From an uncultured Lachnospiraceae bacterium (lineage in GTDB: Bacteria; Bacillota; Clostridia; Lachnospirales; Lachnospiraceae), in NCBI GenBank assembly GCA_910588295.1, contig CAJUQO010000055.1, forward strand, positions 1 through 23,256: 23,256 nt of DNA, in the 5' to 3' direction. Both the position numbers and the translations under genes were made by a program. The first letter of the stretch is position 1. The number at the start of each line of letters is the position of its first letter. Shown piece by piece: positions 14,348-21,637 of the stretch. The notes beneath the pieces are model-generated. The model saw only the letters and a program-made list of their open reading frames with translations, did no database searches and was not told the DNA's origin.

Positions 14348-15073
14348 TTACAAGAATTCCTTTAAATATATTTTTGCAGAGCGGCTCATCTCCTTGGAAA
14401 AATCCGATTCATATTTTCTTTTCCAGAAAGCCTCCATCCATTCCTCATATCGCTTACTGCCCGTCCGTTCCGCGAACATCTCACGGATCTCTTCACCGCT
14501 TTTATCCTGATAGACATTCTCACATACCATATCGGAGAGCCTGAACCGTTCTGGTTTCTTCCGCTGCTTCTGCTGTTCTGTGGGATAGCCGAAAATCACC
14601 ATACATGCGGGATATACATACCGGGGAAGCCCCAACAGCGCTTTCATGTCCTCTGCGTTTTCCATCACGTCGCCGATATAGCAGGAACCGATTCCCATGC
14701 TCTCCGCCGCCGTCACCGCATTCTGGGCCGCGATCAGGGTATCCTCCACGGCCAGCAGCAGGTCGCCCGGCCCGGGATCGCGGGGCGTAAGCCCTGCTTC
14801 TCTGTAAAAGGAAAGCCATTTCCTGCAGTCCGCGCAAAACACCAGCACCAGTCCGGCCTTCGCCACAAAGCCCTGATGGTCGCATAGCTCCGCCAGCTTT
14901 TCTTTTTTTTCCTGATCCGTGATGTGTAAAATTGTATACAGTAGCTGACAGCCCGCAGAGGGCGCCTGCAATGCCGCCCGCAGAATATTTTCTTTTTCCT
15001 TTTCCGTAATTTCCTGGTCCGTAAATACCCGGACAGATTTTCTCTCATGAAGTGCTTTTATGATCTCATTCAC
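14348..15073 (-). CDS. Nitroreductase-family FMN oxidoreductase, GTG start
   Basis: This 241-residue flavoprotein belongs to the nitroreductase superfamily and resembles NfsA/FRP-type enzymes that reduce nitro compounds, quinones or flavins. The FMN-contact start is typical: R11-K-S-V-R15 and the APSAGCQL loop around residues 37-44. GIGSCYIGDVMEN near 126-138 and the C-terminal helices after residue 180 also fit. The start is GTG at 15073: an ATG two bases upstream in another frame runs straight into TGA, and AGGGG lies about nine bases away. It begins 4 bp after the J-domain gene stop, so translational coupling is likely. The true substrate is unknown. Confidence 0.88.
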   Translation of the reverse strand: MNEIIKALHERKSVRVFTDQEITEKEKENILRAALQAPSAGCQLLYTILHITDQEKKEKLAELCDHQGFVAKAGLVLVFCADCRKWLSFYREAGLTPRDPGPGDLLLAVEDTLIAAQNAVTAAESMGIGSCYIGDVMENAEDMKALLGLPRYVYPACMVIFGYPTEQQKQRKKPERFRLSDMVCENVYQDKSGEEIREMFAERTGSKRYEEWMEAFWKRKYESDFSKEMSRSAKIYLKEFL

Positions 15074-15077
15074 ATTT

Positions 15078-16058
15078 CTATTCCCCTTTCAACAACTTCT
15101 CATACTGGTTCAGCAGATCCGCGATCTTCAGATTCTGCTCACAGCCTTTATACTGTTCTGCCCCTTCCTCCAGACGGAAACGGAAATCCACTTCCACCTT
15201 TACGATGCCGGTCTTTCTTTTGGCCTCCGCCTCCTTGACCTCCATCCGAACCCGTGCCATCCGTTTTTTCAACAAGGGCATAACGCAAAAATACAGTTGG
15301 TCGTCTTCCAGGGACAGATATCCCAGAGGCTGCCCATGCTGACCCATAACGGCAATCTTATTGCCGTGGAAAGCCTTTGGATAAATGGCGTCTCCACGCT
15401 GCAGCTTATCCAAGGCCCTTGCCGTCCTGTCATGTCCCTTTGCGCTGAGAAACGCCCGGAAATGATAGATCTCCCGGCCCTGTCCATCCACATGCCCCGG
15501 TTCCGCAATCTTCCGCAGCGTCTTTACCGGATCAATATACTGCATGGCCAGACACAAAAAAAGCTGTGCCTGAACCGCAAATTTCTGTTCCTCGGAACAC
15601 GCATTTTCATACCACAGGCCGGAAACCCTCTCCTCTGTTTTTTCCAAAAGTTCTCTGACGGCATGATGGATACTGGACAGAAAAAGCTCAAAATCTTCCT
15701 CATCGGGATTCCACATGTACTTCCCCCGGGCCGCCTTGTAATAGGGCTGTTTCTCGGGAACCTCCATGGAATAATACAGATACATATTCCTCTCGTGGAA
15801 AGCACTTTCATTAATCTCCCCCTGCCATTCCTTCTTTTCTTTTTTATCGGGCGCAGCCCAGCCATGCCCCCGCAAAAAATTGTAGGCTTCGTTGATCTCC
15901 TGGGCCCGCCGGATATGCTCCGGCCGGTCCGACCCGATGGCGTCCGGGTGATAGCAGGCCATCAGCCTGCGATATTTTCTTTTGACGGCAGCCTTGTCGT
16001 CCGCTGCCGATATACCCAATATATGTCTGGCCCGTTCCAGACCCATGCTTTTATCCAT
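15078..16058 (-). CDS. J-domain protein with uncharacterised C-terminal region
   Basis: The first 65 residues form a J domain (about 8-64) with the H37-P38-D39 motif that stimulates the ATPase of DnaK/Hsp70. The other 260 residues lack the G/F region, zinc fingers and substrate domains of DnaJ, so this is a class C-type co-chaperone and not DnaJ itself. The C-terminal part is hydrophilic, with few cysteines and no membrane segment. It ends in a possible beta-rich unit (KTGIVKVEVDFRFRLEEGAEQY). The ATG at 16058 has AAGGAT at about nine bases. It leads an operon with the nitroreductase and HMA genes, behind a candidate promoter at 16150-16178. What brings a co-chaperone together with a flavin enzyme and a metal protein is unclear. 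Confidence 0.85.
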   Translation of the reverse strand: MDKSMGLERARHILGISAADDKAAVKRKYRRLMACYHPDAIGSDRPEHIRRAQEINEAYNFLRGHGWAAPDKKEKKEWQGEINESAFHERNMYLYYSMEVPEKQPYYKAARGKYMWNPDEEDFELFLSSIHHAVRELLEKTEERVSGLWYENACSEEQKFAVQAQLFLCLAMQYIDPVKTLRKIAEPGHVDGQGREIYHFRAFLSAKGHDRTARALDKLQRGDAIYPKAFHGNKIAVMGQHGQPLGYLSLEDDQLYFCVMPLLKKRMARVRMEVKEAEAKRKTGIVKVEVDFRFRLEEGAEQYKGCEQNLKIADLLNQYEKLLKGE

Positions 16059-16149
16059 GCTGCCCGATCCTTTTTAGCATTTCACTGGTTTTGCAGGCCC
16101 TCTGTCCCCTGCCGCCTGTTTCTCCGGAAAAAGCCTGCGCGACAGCCTT

Positions 16150-16178
16150 ATTGTAACATGATTTCCGTACCAGTCCAA
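16150..16178 (-). promoter_or_regulatory. Candidate promoter of the J-domain/nitroreductase/HMA operon
   Basis: Minus strand: TTGGAC (16173-16178), 17 nt, TACAAT (16150-16155). The -10 is preceded by TGT, an extended -10 feature that would make up for the weak -35. The leader would be about 85 nt. Confidence 0.55.
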
Positions 16179-16337
16179 CAAAGAAAATTGCCTTTGGCAA
16201 GGAGCTTTTTGCACGCCTGAATCATTTTCCTGCGGACTTTGCAATAAATGCCAGGCCCTGTGCGGGCAGTAACTGCGTAAGGACGAATCTTCTCTTCTTT
16301 CCAGGTTTCCCCGCAGCACCCCTCACGCCCGTCATAC

Positions 16338-16374
16338 AAAAAATGTGGTATGGCCAAGCCATACCACAAAAATG
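16338..16374 (-). terminator. Strong terminator closing the URO-D/permease operon
   Basis: TGTGGTATGGC (16344-16354) and GCCATACCACA (16358-16368) form a perfect 11-bp stem with a 3-nt loop. It is flanked by six A on the left and five on the right, so it can stop transcription in both directions. It lies about 45 bp beyond the MFS gene stop. Confidence 0.88.
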
Positions 16375-16411
16375 CGTATTTTTAAAAATGCTCCCACGCC
16401 ATTACAGCAAA

Positions 16412-17839
16412 TCAGCCAGCGGCTTCCTCTGCTTTCTTGCGTTCCTCAATCTCCTTCTCCATCTGCTCCACTTTACTCTTGGGCAGCCGGAAACCAACCA
16501 GAAGAACGACGGCTCCCACGATCAAAAGGATTGCCGGAATCACCATCAGCGCCAGGCAGATCGCTTCCTTCATCTCCACAGAAGCATCCTCCACGGCAAT
16601 GGCCGCCGAGAACCCGCCAATGGCCAGACAGGCCGCAAGAACCGCACTTTTTACCGTACTGGCCGCTTTCAGCGGAATATTCTGCAGGCCCATGATCCAT
16701 CCGGACGCGTTTTTGCCGGATTTCCACTCACTGTATACGGCGGCGTCCGCATACAGGGCCGAAGAACAGGAATAGCAGCAGCCGTAGCCGAGCTGAGCCA
16801 CAGAGATCAGGAACACCACGGTCCACGGGCTGGTGTAGAGCATCCGGGCTGCCAGCAGGGCCGCGGCCATGACCACGTAACAGACGATCACGGTAATACG
16901 GCCGCTCAGCATTTTACCGATAAAACGACTCACATAAGCGCCGATAACCGCCAGAAAGGCAATAATCAGCATATAACTGGCCTGCATCCCTTTATTCAGG
17001 GCAATATAGGTAAAATAGTAAACCACCGTACCGGCAACCATGAAATTAAACAGCCATTTTGCCAGATCGGCAATGATCAGTGACAAAAGAGGCGGATTCG
17101 CAAACAAGGCTTTCAAAAGGTCAACCACGCTGGTACGGGCCCGCTTCGCTTTCGCCTGGTTTGCCAGCTCCTCTGTACCCGTATCTTCATAGCCTTCCGT
17201 CATCTTGAAATGGAAGAAATAGCCCGCCACCATCAGCAGGGACATAAAACCCGACAACATGGCGTAAGCGTATTTTTCCGTAAAAATCCCCGTCAGGATA
17301 GCCAGGAAGGGGACGCCCAGATAAGACCAGGCAAATTTCGACATATTATTCCAGGTCGCGCGGCTTGACGCCATGGCGATACGGTCGTCCGGCGTTTTCG
17401 CCACCACGCTGATCAGGGACATATTGGCCGTATAGCCCCAGTTATGCAGGAAACGGCCGCCCAGCATAAAGAAAAAGAAAAATGCCGTAGATACCGCGTC
17501 CGTCGTGCCGATCCGCACATACATCAGAAAGTAAAATACCGGAACCAGCCAGTTTACTGCGATCAGCCAGGAACGGTAACGCCCCCATTTCATCGGTTTC
17601 ACGGAATTAATCACGCCGCCATAGATCCAGGCCGTAAAGGCGTCGATCATGGCCGTCATTGTCGTCAGAAAAGCAACGCTGGCCAAGCCCAGCTGGGCTA
17701 CATTGGTCAGATAAAAGGCCGAATAATAAACACCCACATTGGTCATCAGGGCAAAACACATATCGCCTACACCGTAAAAATACCGTATGGTCTTACTGAT
17801 CCTTCTCGGCTCCGCCGCACTGTTTGTTTGATTTCCCAT
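16412..17839 (-). CDS. GPH-type MFS transporter (glycoside-pentoside-hexuronide:cation symporter family)
   Basis: This 475-residue protein has about 12 hydrophobic segments. The GPH-family start YFYGVGDMCFALMTNVGVYYSAFYLTNV is characteristic, with the conserved G-D. So is the loop WGRYRSWL (about 86-93) between helices 2 and 4. The central loop near residues 215-240 is charged (EGYEDTGTEELANQAKAKRAR), and a charged helical tail ends the protein. Family members move sugars, glucuronides or related anions with H+ or Na+. The ATG at 17839 follows AAGGAGGG. It begins 27 bp after the second URO-D gene and is the last gene of the operon. Together with the SLC13-type permease it gives the operon two carriers, suggesting two substrates, or import plus export of a demethylated product (inference). 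Confidence 0.87.
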   Translation of the reverse strand: MGNQTNSAAEPRRISKTIRYFYGVGDMCFALMTNVGVYYSAFYLTNVAQLGLASVAFLTTMTAMIDAFTAWIYGGVINSVKPMKWGRYRSWLIAVNWLVPVFYFLMYVRIGTTDAVSTAFFFFFMLGGRFLHNWGYTANMSLISVVAKTPDDRIAMASSRATWNNMSKFAWSYLGVPFLAILTGIFTEKYAYAMLSGFMSLLMVAGYFFHFKMTEGYEDTGTEELANQAKAKRARTSVVDLLKALFANPPLLSLIIADLAKWLFNFMVAGTVVYYFTYIALNKGMQASYMLIIAFLAVIGAYVSRFIGKMLSGRITVIVCYVVMAAALLAARMLYTSPWTVVFLISVAQLGYGCCYSCSSALYADAAVYSEWKSGKNASGWIMGLQNIPLKAASTVKSAVLAACLAIGGFSAAIAVEDASVEMKEAICLALMVIPAILLIVGAVVLLVGFRLPKSKVEQMEKEIEERKKAEEAAG

Positions 17840-17866
17840 AAATTTCCCTCCTTCTCCTGTACTCTC

Positions 17867-18898
17867 TCATTTCACAAAAGGATTTCCTCTGATCCCGTCC
17901 CCCCGCGGATCGTCATAATCCGGGCGTTTGCACGTATACTTGGTGGAACCGTAGCGGATCAGTTCATCTGCCACAATTGCGTTGCGTTCTCTGGTCTTTA
18001 ATCCGGATTGGGCCACCCAGCTTCCTCCCGGCGCCAGTTCATCAATAGTCTTATCTATGGATTCGCGTATCTGCTCCTCCGTCGTTCCCGGCCTGTCCAT
18101 AAACTGGGTGTCAAAGCCGCCCACAAAACACATTTTATGGCCAATTTCCTTTTTCAGTTCAGCCGGATGGTTGGAAACATGCATGGTATTGGTGGCCGAA
18201 CAGCCCATATCCGCGATCTCACCCAGGATCGGTGCAAAATAGCCGCAGCAATGGTGCTCATAAATCACCCCGGCCTCAGTAATGCAATTGATCACCCGCT
18301 GCAAATGGGGTTTGATCAGCTCACGCCACACCTCCGGTGACATGAACATCCCGCTGTTGGAGCCGTAATCGTCATGCATGATCAGGATATCCGGCTTATA
18401 ATATTTGATCAGATACTGATAAAGCCGGATCTTATGGTCGGCCACCGCGCCGAAGAAATCATAACAGGCCTCCGGCTCCTCCATCAATGCGCACAGGGCG
18501 TCCTGAAACTCGATTACACTGAACATGCGCTCCCACAGGCCAAATCCCACCATTACCCGCGAAAGTTTGTGTTCCCTGTCCCAGTTCGCCGTATCCCGGG
18601 CCGCATAGCCTTCCCAGTCGAGCACGCCAAGATCCGGAAATTTCATATACTCCCGCCATCTCGTTATATCAGGAACCAGATGGATCCCCGGCGTGGGATT
18701 GGCCCCGCCGATCTTCGGCTCAAAGGTCCAGCTCTGTCCAAACCAGTCGTTGGCCGTACCATTGACGCAGATGGACTCCCGGATGAAATCCATCCCTCTG
18801 GGCGCACACGTATCCATGTCCGTGGCCAGAGGAAAAAATTCCGGTTCCTTGTGCTGATAGGCCAGCAGGGTATTTTCCTTGTAACTCAATGTCGCCAT
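17867..18898 (-). CDS. URO-D-family protein, putative methyltransferase (operon copy 2)
   Basis: This 343-residue protein belongs to the uroporphyrinogen decarboxylase superfamily, which also includes the cobalamin-dependent zinc methyltransferases MtaA, MtbA and CmuA. It is not HemE: the HemE N-terminal motif is absent. The TIM-barrel hallmarks are MHDDYGSNSGMFMSPEVWRE (about 174-193) and the H216-C217-C218-G219 segment, matching the H-x-C-G zinc site. The preceding H215 and C217 make an unusual HHCC. A later C257 in HKMCFVGGFD could be a third ligand. No signal peptide or membrane segment is seen. The ATG at 18898 follows GGAGGA. It lies between the SLC13-type and MFS genes. The likely role is methyl transfer from a methylated or methoxylated substrate; the substrate and corrinoid partner are unknown. 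Confidence 0.83.
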   Translation of the reverse strand: MATLSYKENTLLAYQHKEPEFFPLATDMDTCAPRGMDFIRESICVNGTANDWFGQSWTFEPKIGGANPTPGIHLVPDITRWREYMKFPDLGVLDWEGYAARDTANWDREHKLSRVMVGFGLWERMFSVIEFQDALCALMEEPEACYDFFGAVADHKIRLYQYLIKYYKPDILIMHDDYGSNSGMFMSPEVWRELIKPHLQRVINCITEAGVIYEHHCCGYFAPILGEIADMGCSATNTMHVSNHPAELKKEIGHKMCFVGGFDTQFMDRPGTTEEQIRESIDKTIDELAPGGSWVAQSGLKTRERNAIVADELIRYGSTKYTCKRPDYDDPRGDGIRGNPFVK

Positions 18899-18943
18899 AG
18901 TCTCTCCTCCTTTTGTATGATTGGAACGCCATAAGCATTCCGT

Positions 18944-20380
18944 TTATAATAATTGTGCTGCGATTGGATAGGTAATCAGAGCCACAATCAATATACAGGG
19001 GATTAAAATCAAAAATCCGTATTTTGCCATTTGGGCATTGGTTGTCCAGCCCGATCCGGTGCCCAGCACCACCGTCGTCATAGCCGGCGGCGTCGCATAG
19101 GCATACGTAGACATCATACCGATCACCACCGCCAGAGCCCCCGCATTTACCCCCTCCAGGGCACAGGCCACGGGAAGGGCTACCGTACTGACGATTGTAA
19201 CCGTCACCATATTGGATCCCACATTGGTCATGATGGCCGTAACAGCCGTCAGCAAAAGGACAAAGGCCATTCCCCCGACCGCGGCAGACAGCGGGCCTAA
19301 GTGAACTTTAATAAAATCCAAAAGGCCGATATCCGGGTTTGTCATGGCAGATCCCAACGCCAGGGCGGAAGCCGCCATGAAAAGGGAAGGCCAGGGAACG
19401 GATTTCGCCCCCTCCGCCAGGGAAAGCAGCGGCTTGTCATCCACCCGGATCATGCACAGGGCCATAGCTCCCAAAAGAGGCGGCATCACCGTCCCGAAAC
19501 TGCTGATCCAGGCAGCCGCAGGCAAAATCCCCTTAAACAGCTCCGGCAGAACCCAAAGGGCTACCACCAGAAAAAATACTGTGGCCGTGATCCGTTCCCT
19601 CCTGTCTGCGGGACGCAGGGATTCTTTCAACGCGTCCGTATCGATCACCCGGAGGGCCGAGGTATCAGGCCGCAGGACAAACCGGAAAATAAGCAGCATA
19701 GCCGTCACCGATAGAAGCGCCGCGGGAATTCCCGCCGCCATATAGCTGATATAACTGATGGTCTCCCCCGTAATCGCCTGATAATTACTAAGAGCCATCA
19801 GCGGGAAAACATGGGCAATGGGCGTCATGGCGCCGGATATACTGGCCGTGATCACCAGCCCCATAGTCAGAAGGGCCGCAAAGCGGTCTCCTTTACGCAG
19901 GCCCAGCACCGCGAAGATTTCCTCATTGATCGTCAGATACAGAACCACGATTACCGTAGTACTCATACATGACCCCAGCAAAAGGATCGAAAAAAAGTAC
20001 AGGATCAGAAACTGCCACGGCCCTTTTTTCGCCAGTCTGGAAGAAAGAAACCAAATCGCGCAGCGCCGGGTAAATAAAGTCTGGTTCAGCGCATAGGAAC
20101 AGCAAAAGGTAAAAATCAAAAAGGAAATTGCCGGATTCCCGATAGACGAGGATACCAGCCCGTTCATGGAAAGCTCCGGCAGCAGGGACAAAGCCAACAG
20201 ACAGAACAGCGACGGCCACGATATCCCCACGGAAATCCACAAAAACACAGAACCGATAAAAATCCCCAACAGCAGCATGGCACTTCCGGACAATCCCGCG
20301 AAAGGCGGCATCACTCCAAACACCAAGACAACCGCAGCCGCAGCAAAAAATTTCAACATTTCCTGATATCGCTTTAGCAT
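18944..20380 (-). CDS. SLC13/DASS-type anion permease
   Basis: This 478-residue membrane protein has about 11-12 hydrophobic segments. It is built as two related halves in the manner of divalent-anion:sodium symporters and related ion-transporter families. The re-entrant S-N-T-like motifs are seen as GSCMSTTVIVVL (about 136-147) and MTNVGSNMVTVTIV (about 396-409). In known members these hold the Na+ ions and the substrate carboxylate. The ATG at 20380 follows GGGAGGG at seven bases. The gene starts 29 bp after the first URO-D gene and ends 45 bp before the second. This placement predicts uptake of a carboxylated, probably methylated or methoxylated, compound for the two URO-D proteins (inference). 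Citrate, succinate or sulfate cannot be told apart by sequence reading alone. Confidence 0.82.
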   Translation of the reverse strand: MLKRYQEMLKFFAAAAVVLVFGVMPPFAGLSGSAMLLLGIFIGSVFLWISVGISWPSLFCLLALSLLPELSMNGLVSSSIGNPAISFLIFTFCCSYALNQTLFTRRCAIWFLSSRLAKKGPWQFLILYFFSILLLGSCMSTTVIVVLYLTINEEIFAVLGLRKGDRFAALLTMGLVITASISGAMTPIAHVFPLMALSNYQAITGETISYISYMAAGIPAALLSVTAMLLIFRFVLRPDTSALRVIDTDALKESLRPADRRERITATVFFLVVALWVLPELFKGILPAAAWISSFGTVMPPLLGAMALCMIRVDDKPLLSLAEGAKSVPWPSLFMAASALALGSAMTNPDIGLLDFIKVHLGPLSAAVGGMAFVLLLTAVTAIMTNVGSNMVTVTIVSTVALPVACALEGVNAGALAVVIGMMSTYAYATPPAMTTVVLGTGSGWTTNAQMAKYGFLILIPCILIVALITYPIAAQLL

Positions 20381-20409
20381 AAACTATCCCTCCCCTTATC
20401 TGCTGAAGG

Positions 20410-21468
20410 TCATCCGCCCAGCACGATCCGGCTATGCCTGTACACTGCTTCGACAGTCTCCCGGCGTATCCCGCGGACATTCACCAGGATATTGCCTTCC
20501 CTGTACTTCCGGACAAAATCCGCGGCGAAAGCGTCTATTTCTTCATCCGGCGTACCCTCGGGAAATGCGGGCAGATCCATACCCAGAAAGATCTGATCCC
20601 CGTACTGTTTATAAAGCTTATCCTTATCATTCATGGACTGGCCGCACCAGATATCCACATGGGCTTCTATGTAAGCAGGGACGAGCAGTTCATTTTTCCC
20701 GCAGGAATGGATCTGGAACCAAAGGCCCTTTTCATGACAGTGATCCGCGATCCTCCCGATGTAAGGCACCAGCATTTCCCTGGCCGTTGCCAGAGAGAAA
20801 AACGGCGCCCGCTGGCTTCCCCAGTCATCATGGAAGGTGATTCCCTCTATGCCGTAATACTCTATCTGTTTGTCGATCAGCCTGATATTAAAATCCGCCA
20901 GCTCACCGAACAGATCATGGACGGCGTCCTGCTGTTCCTCGTCAATAAGCGCCAGGGCCGCGCCCTCAAAATCCATGAAAGAGATCAGCCTCTCAAACAT
21001 ACCCGTAAGCAGCATTCCCTGAAAGCTTCGGCCGCTGTCCCTGAGACCGGCATTGATTTTTGCCGATCCCTTCCAGTCAAATGCATCGGGGTCTGGGATC
21101 GTGATGATCCTGCGCCAGTCATTGACATCCGAAAGCCTCGGATTTCCCGGTTTTACCATGGAGCCTCCCACCTGGGGCACATATACCCACTCCGTGCCAA
21201 ACATATCCGGTCCGCCGCTCTCCTCCGCCGTCAGAGGCGGCAGACATTCAAAAGCAAACCCCCGGGCAACATTATCGGCAATAATCCTAGGCGTAATGAA
21301 CACAAAATCATCGGTTGTGGGAAGCCACAGGGGCTTTTCGCCCCGGATCCAATGGTTTATATTTTCCCTGGGCGTCACCGGTGTGTTGTAACGGGGCACC
21401 GGAGCGCCCGTGCTGACATAATTCCCCACGATCTTCAACTCATCATCCGAGTATGGAACCCTCTCCAT
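20410..21468 (-). CDS. URO-D-family protein, putative methyltransferase (operon copy 1)
   Basis: This 352-residue protein of the uroporphyrinogen decarboxylase/methyltransferase superfamily differs strongly from the second copy in the operon. The conserved barrel motifs are FHDDWGSQRAPFFSLATARE (about 212-231) and the clean zinc-type site H254-S-C256-G257 in FQIHSCGKNE. A further cysteine in VDIWCGQSMND near 275 could complete the metal site. The N-terminal 30 residues (YSDDELKIVGNYVSTGAPVPRYNTPVTPRENI, shown here only for location) form an extension not seen in the other copy. HemE signatures are absent. The ATG at 21468 follows GGGAG at seven bases. It is the first full gene after the pucR terminator. 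A predicted short upstream ORF overlaps its first codons. The substrate is unknown. Confidence 0.83.
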   Translation of the reverse strand: MERVPYSDDELKIVGNYVSTGAPVPRYNTPVTPRENINHWIRGEKPLWLPTTDDFVFITPRIIADNVARGFAFECLPPLTAEESGGPDMFGTEWVYVPQVGGSMVKPGNPRLSDVNDWRRIITIPDPDAFDWKGSAKINAGLRDSGRSFQGMLLTGMFERLISFMDFEGAALALIDEEQQDAVHDLFGELADFNIRLIDKQIEYYGIEGITFHDDWGSQRAPFFSLATAREMLVPYIGRIADHCHEKGLWFQIHSCGKNELLVPAYIEAHVDIWCGQSMNDKDKLYKQYGDQIFLGMDLPAFPEGTPDEEIDAFAADFVRKYREGNILVNVRGIRRETVEAVYRHSRIVLGG

Positions 21469-21524
21469 ATTTTTTCTCCCGCCTTTCCTTGTTTTTCTCT
21501 TTTCTCCTCTCTGGTACTATCCAT
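21435..21524 (-). CDS. Possible 29-codon upstream ORF overlapping the first URO-D gene
   Basis: An ATG at 21524 preceded by GGGAGG at about nine bases opens 29 codons that stop at 21435, in a different frame from the URO-D gene, whose start at 21468 it overlaps by 34 bp. The product begins MDSTREEK and is highly charged because the leader is purine-rich. It could be a coupling or regulatory leader ORF, or an accident of the A/G-rich ribosome-site region. Confidence 0.25.
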   Translation of the reverse strand: MDSTREEKREKQGKAGEKIWRGFHTRMMS

Positions 21525-21564
21525 TTTACTTTTCCTCCCGCCCTATTTAAATGTTCTGACATAC

Positions 21565-21613
21565 AAAAAATACCCTTCCCATTGTGCCTGTCAGCACAAT
21601 GTAAAAGGATATT
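21565..21613 (-). terminator. Very strong terminator between pucR-type gene and URO-D operon
   Basis: CATTGTGC (21580-21587) and GCACAATG (21594-21601) pair perfectly around a 6-nt loop. In the minus-strand RNA the stem extends outward to about 19 of 20 pairs, counting three G.U pairs, and is followed by a U-run (six U, 21565-21570). It starts about 25 bp beyond the regulator's stop. Confidence 0.88.
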
Positions 21614-21637
21614 CCCGGTATTACAGAATTTCAACAA

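Larger units (their letters stand above)
16059..16411. other. Intergenic region upstream of the J-domain operon
   Basis: This 353-bp region has no convincing gene. Two minus-strand open frames of 70-80 codons have unnatural composition. It contains the J-domain promoter (16150-16178) and the strong terminator of the MFS operon (16338-16374). A small terminator-like hairpin TTGCC-TTT-GGCAA (16188-16200) is followed on the minus strand by TTTTCTTT. Further small dyads lie near 16260-16280. Confidence 0.6.

Noticed and set aside
16074..16369. Two small minus-strand ORFs in the gap before the J-domain gene
   Set aside because: Composition is unlike protein, they overlap each other and the promoter, and no family is recognisable.
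17867..21468. Annotating the two URO-D proteins as HemE (heme biosynthesis)
   Set aside because: HemE signature motifs are absent, both have H-x-C-G metal sites, and the context is transporters and a regulator, with no heme genes.
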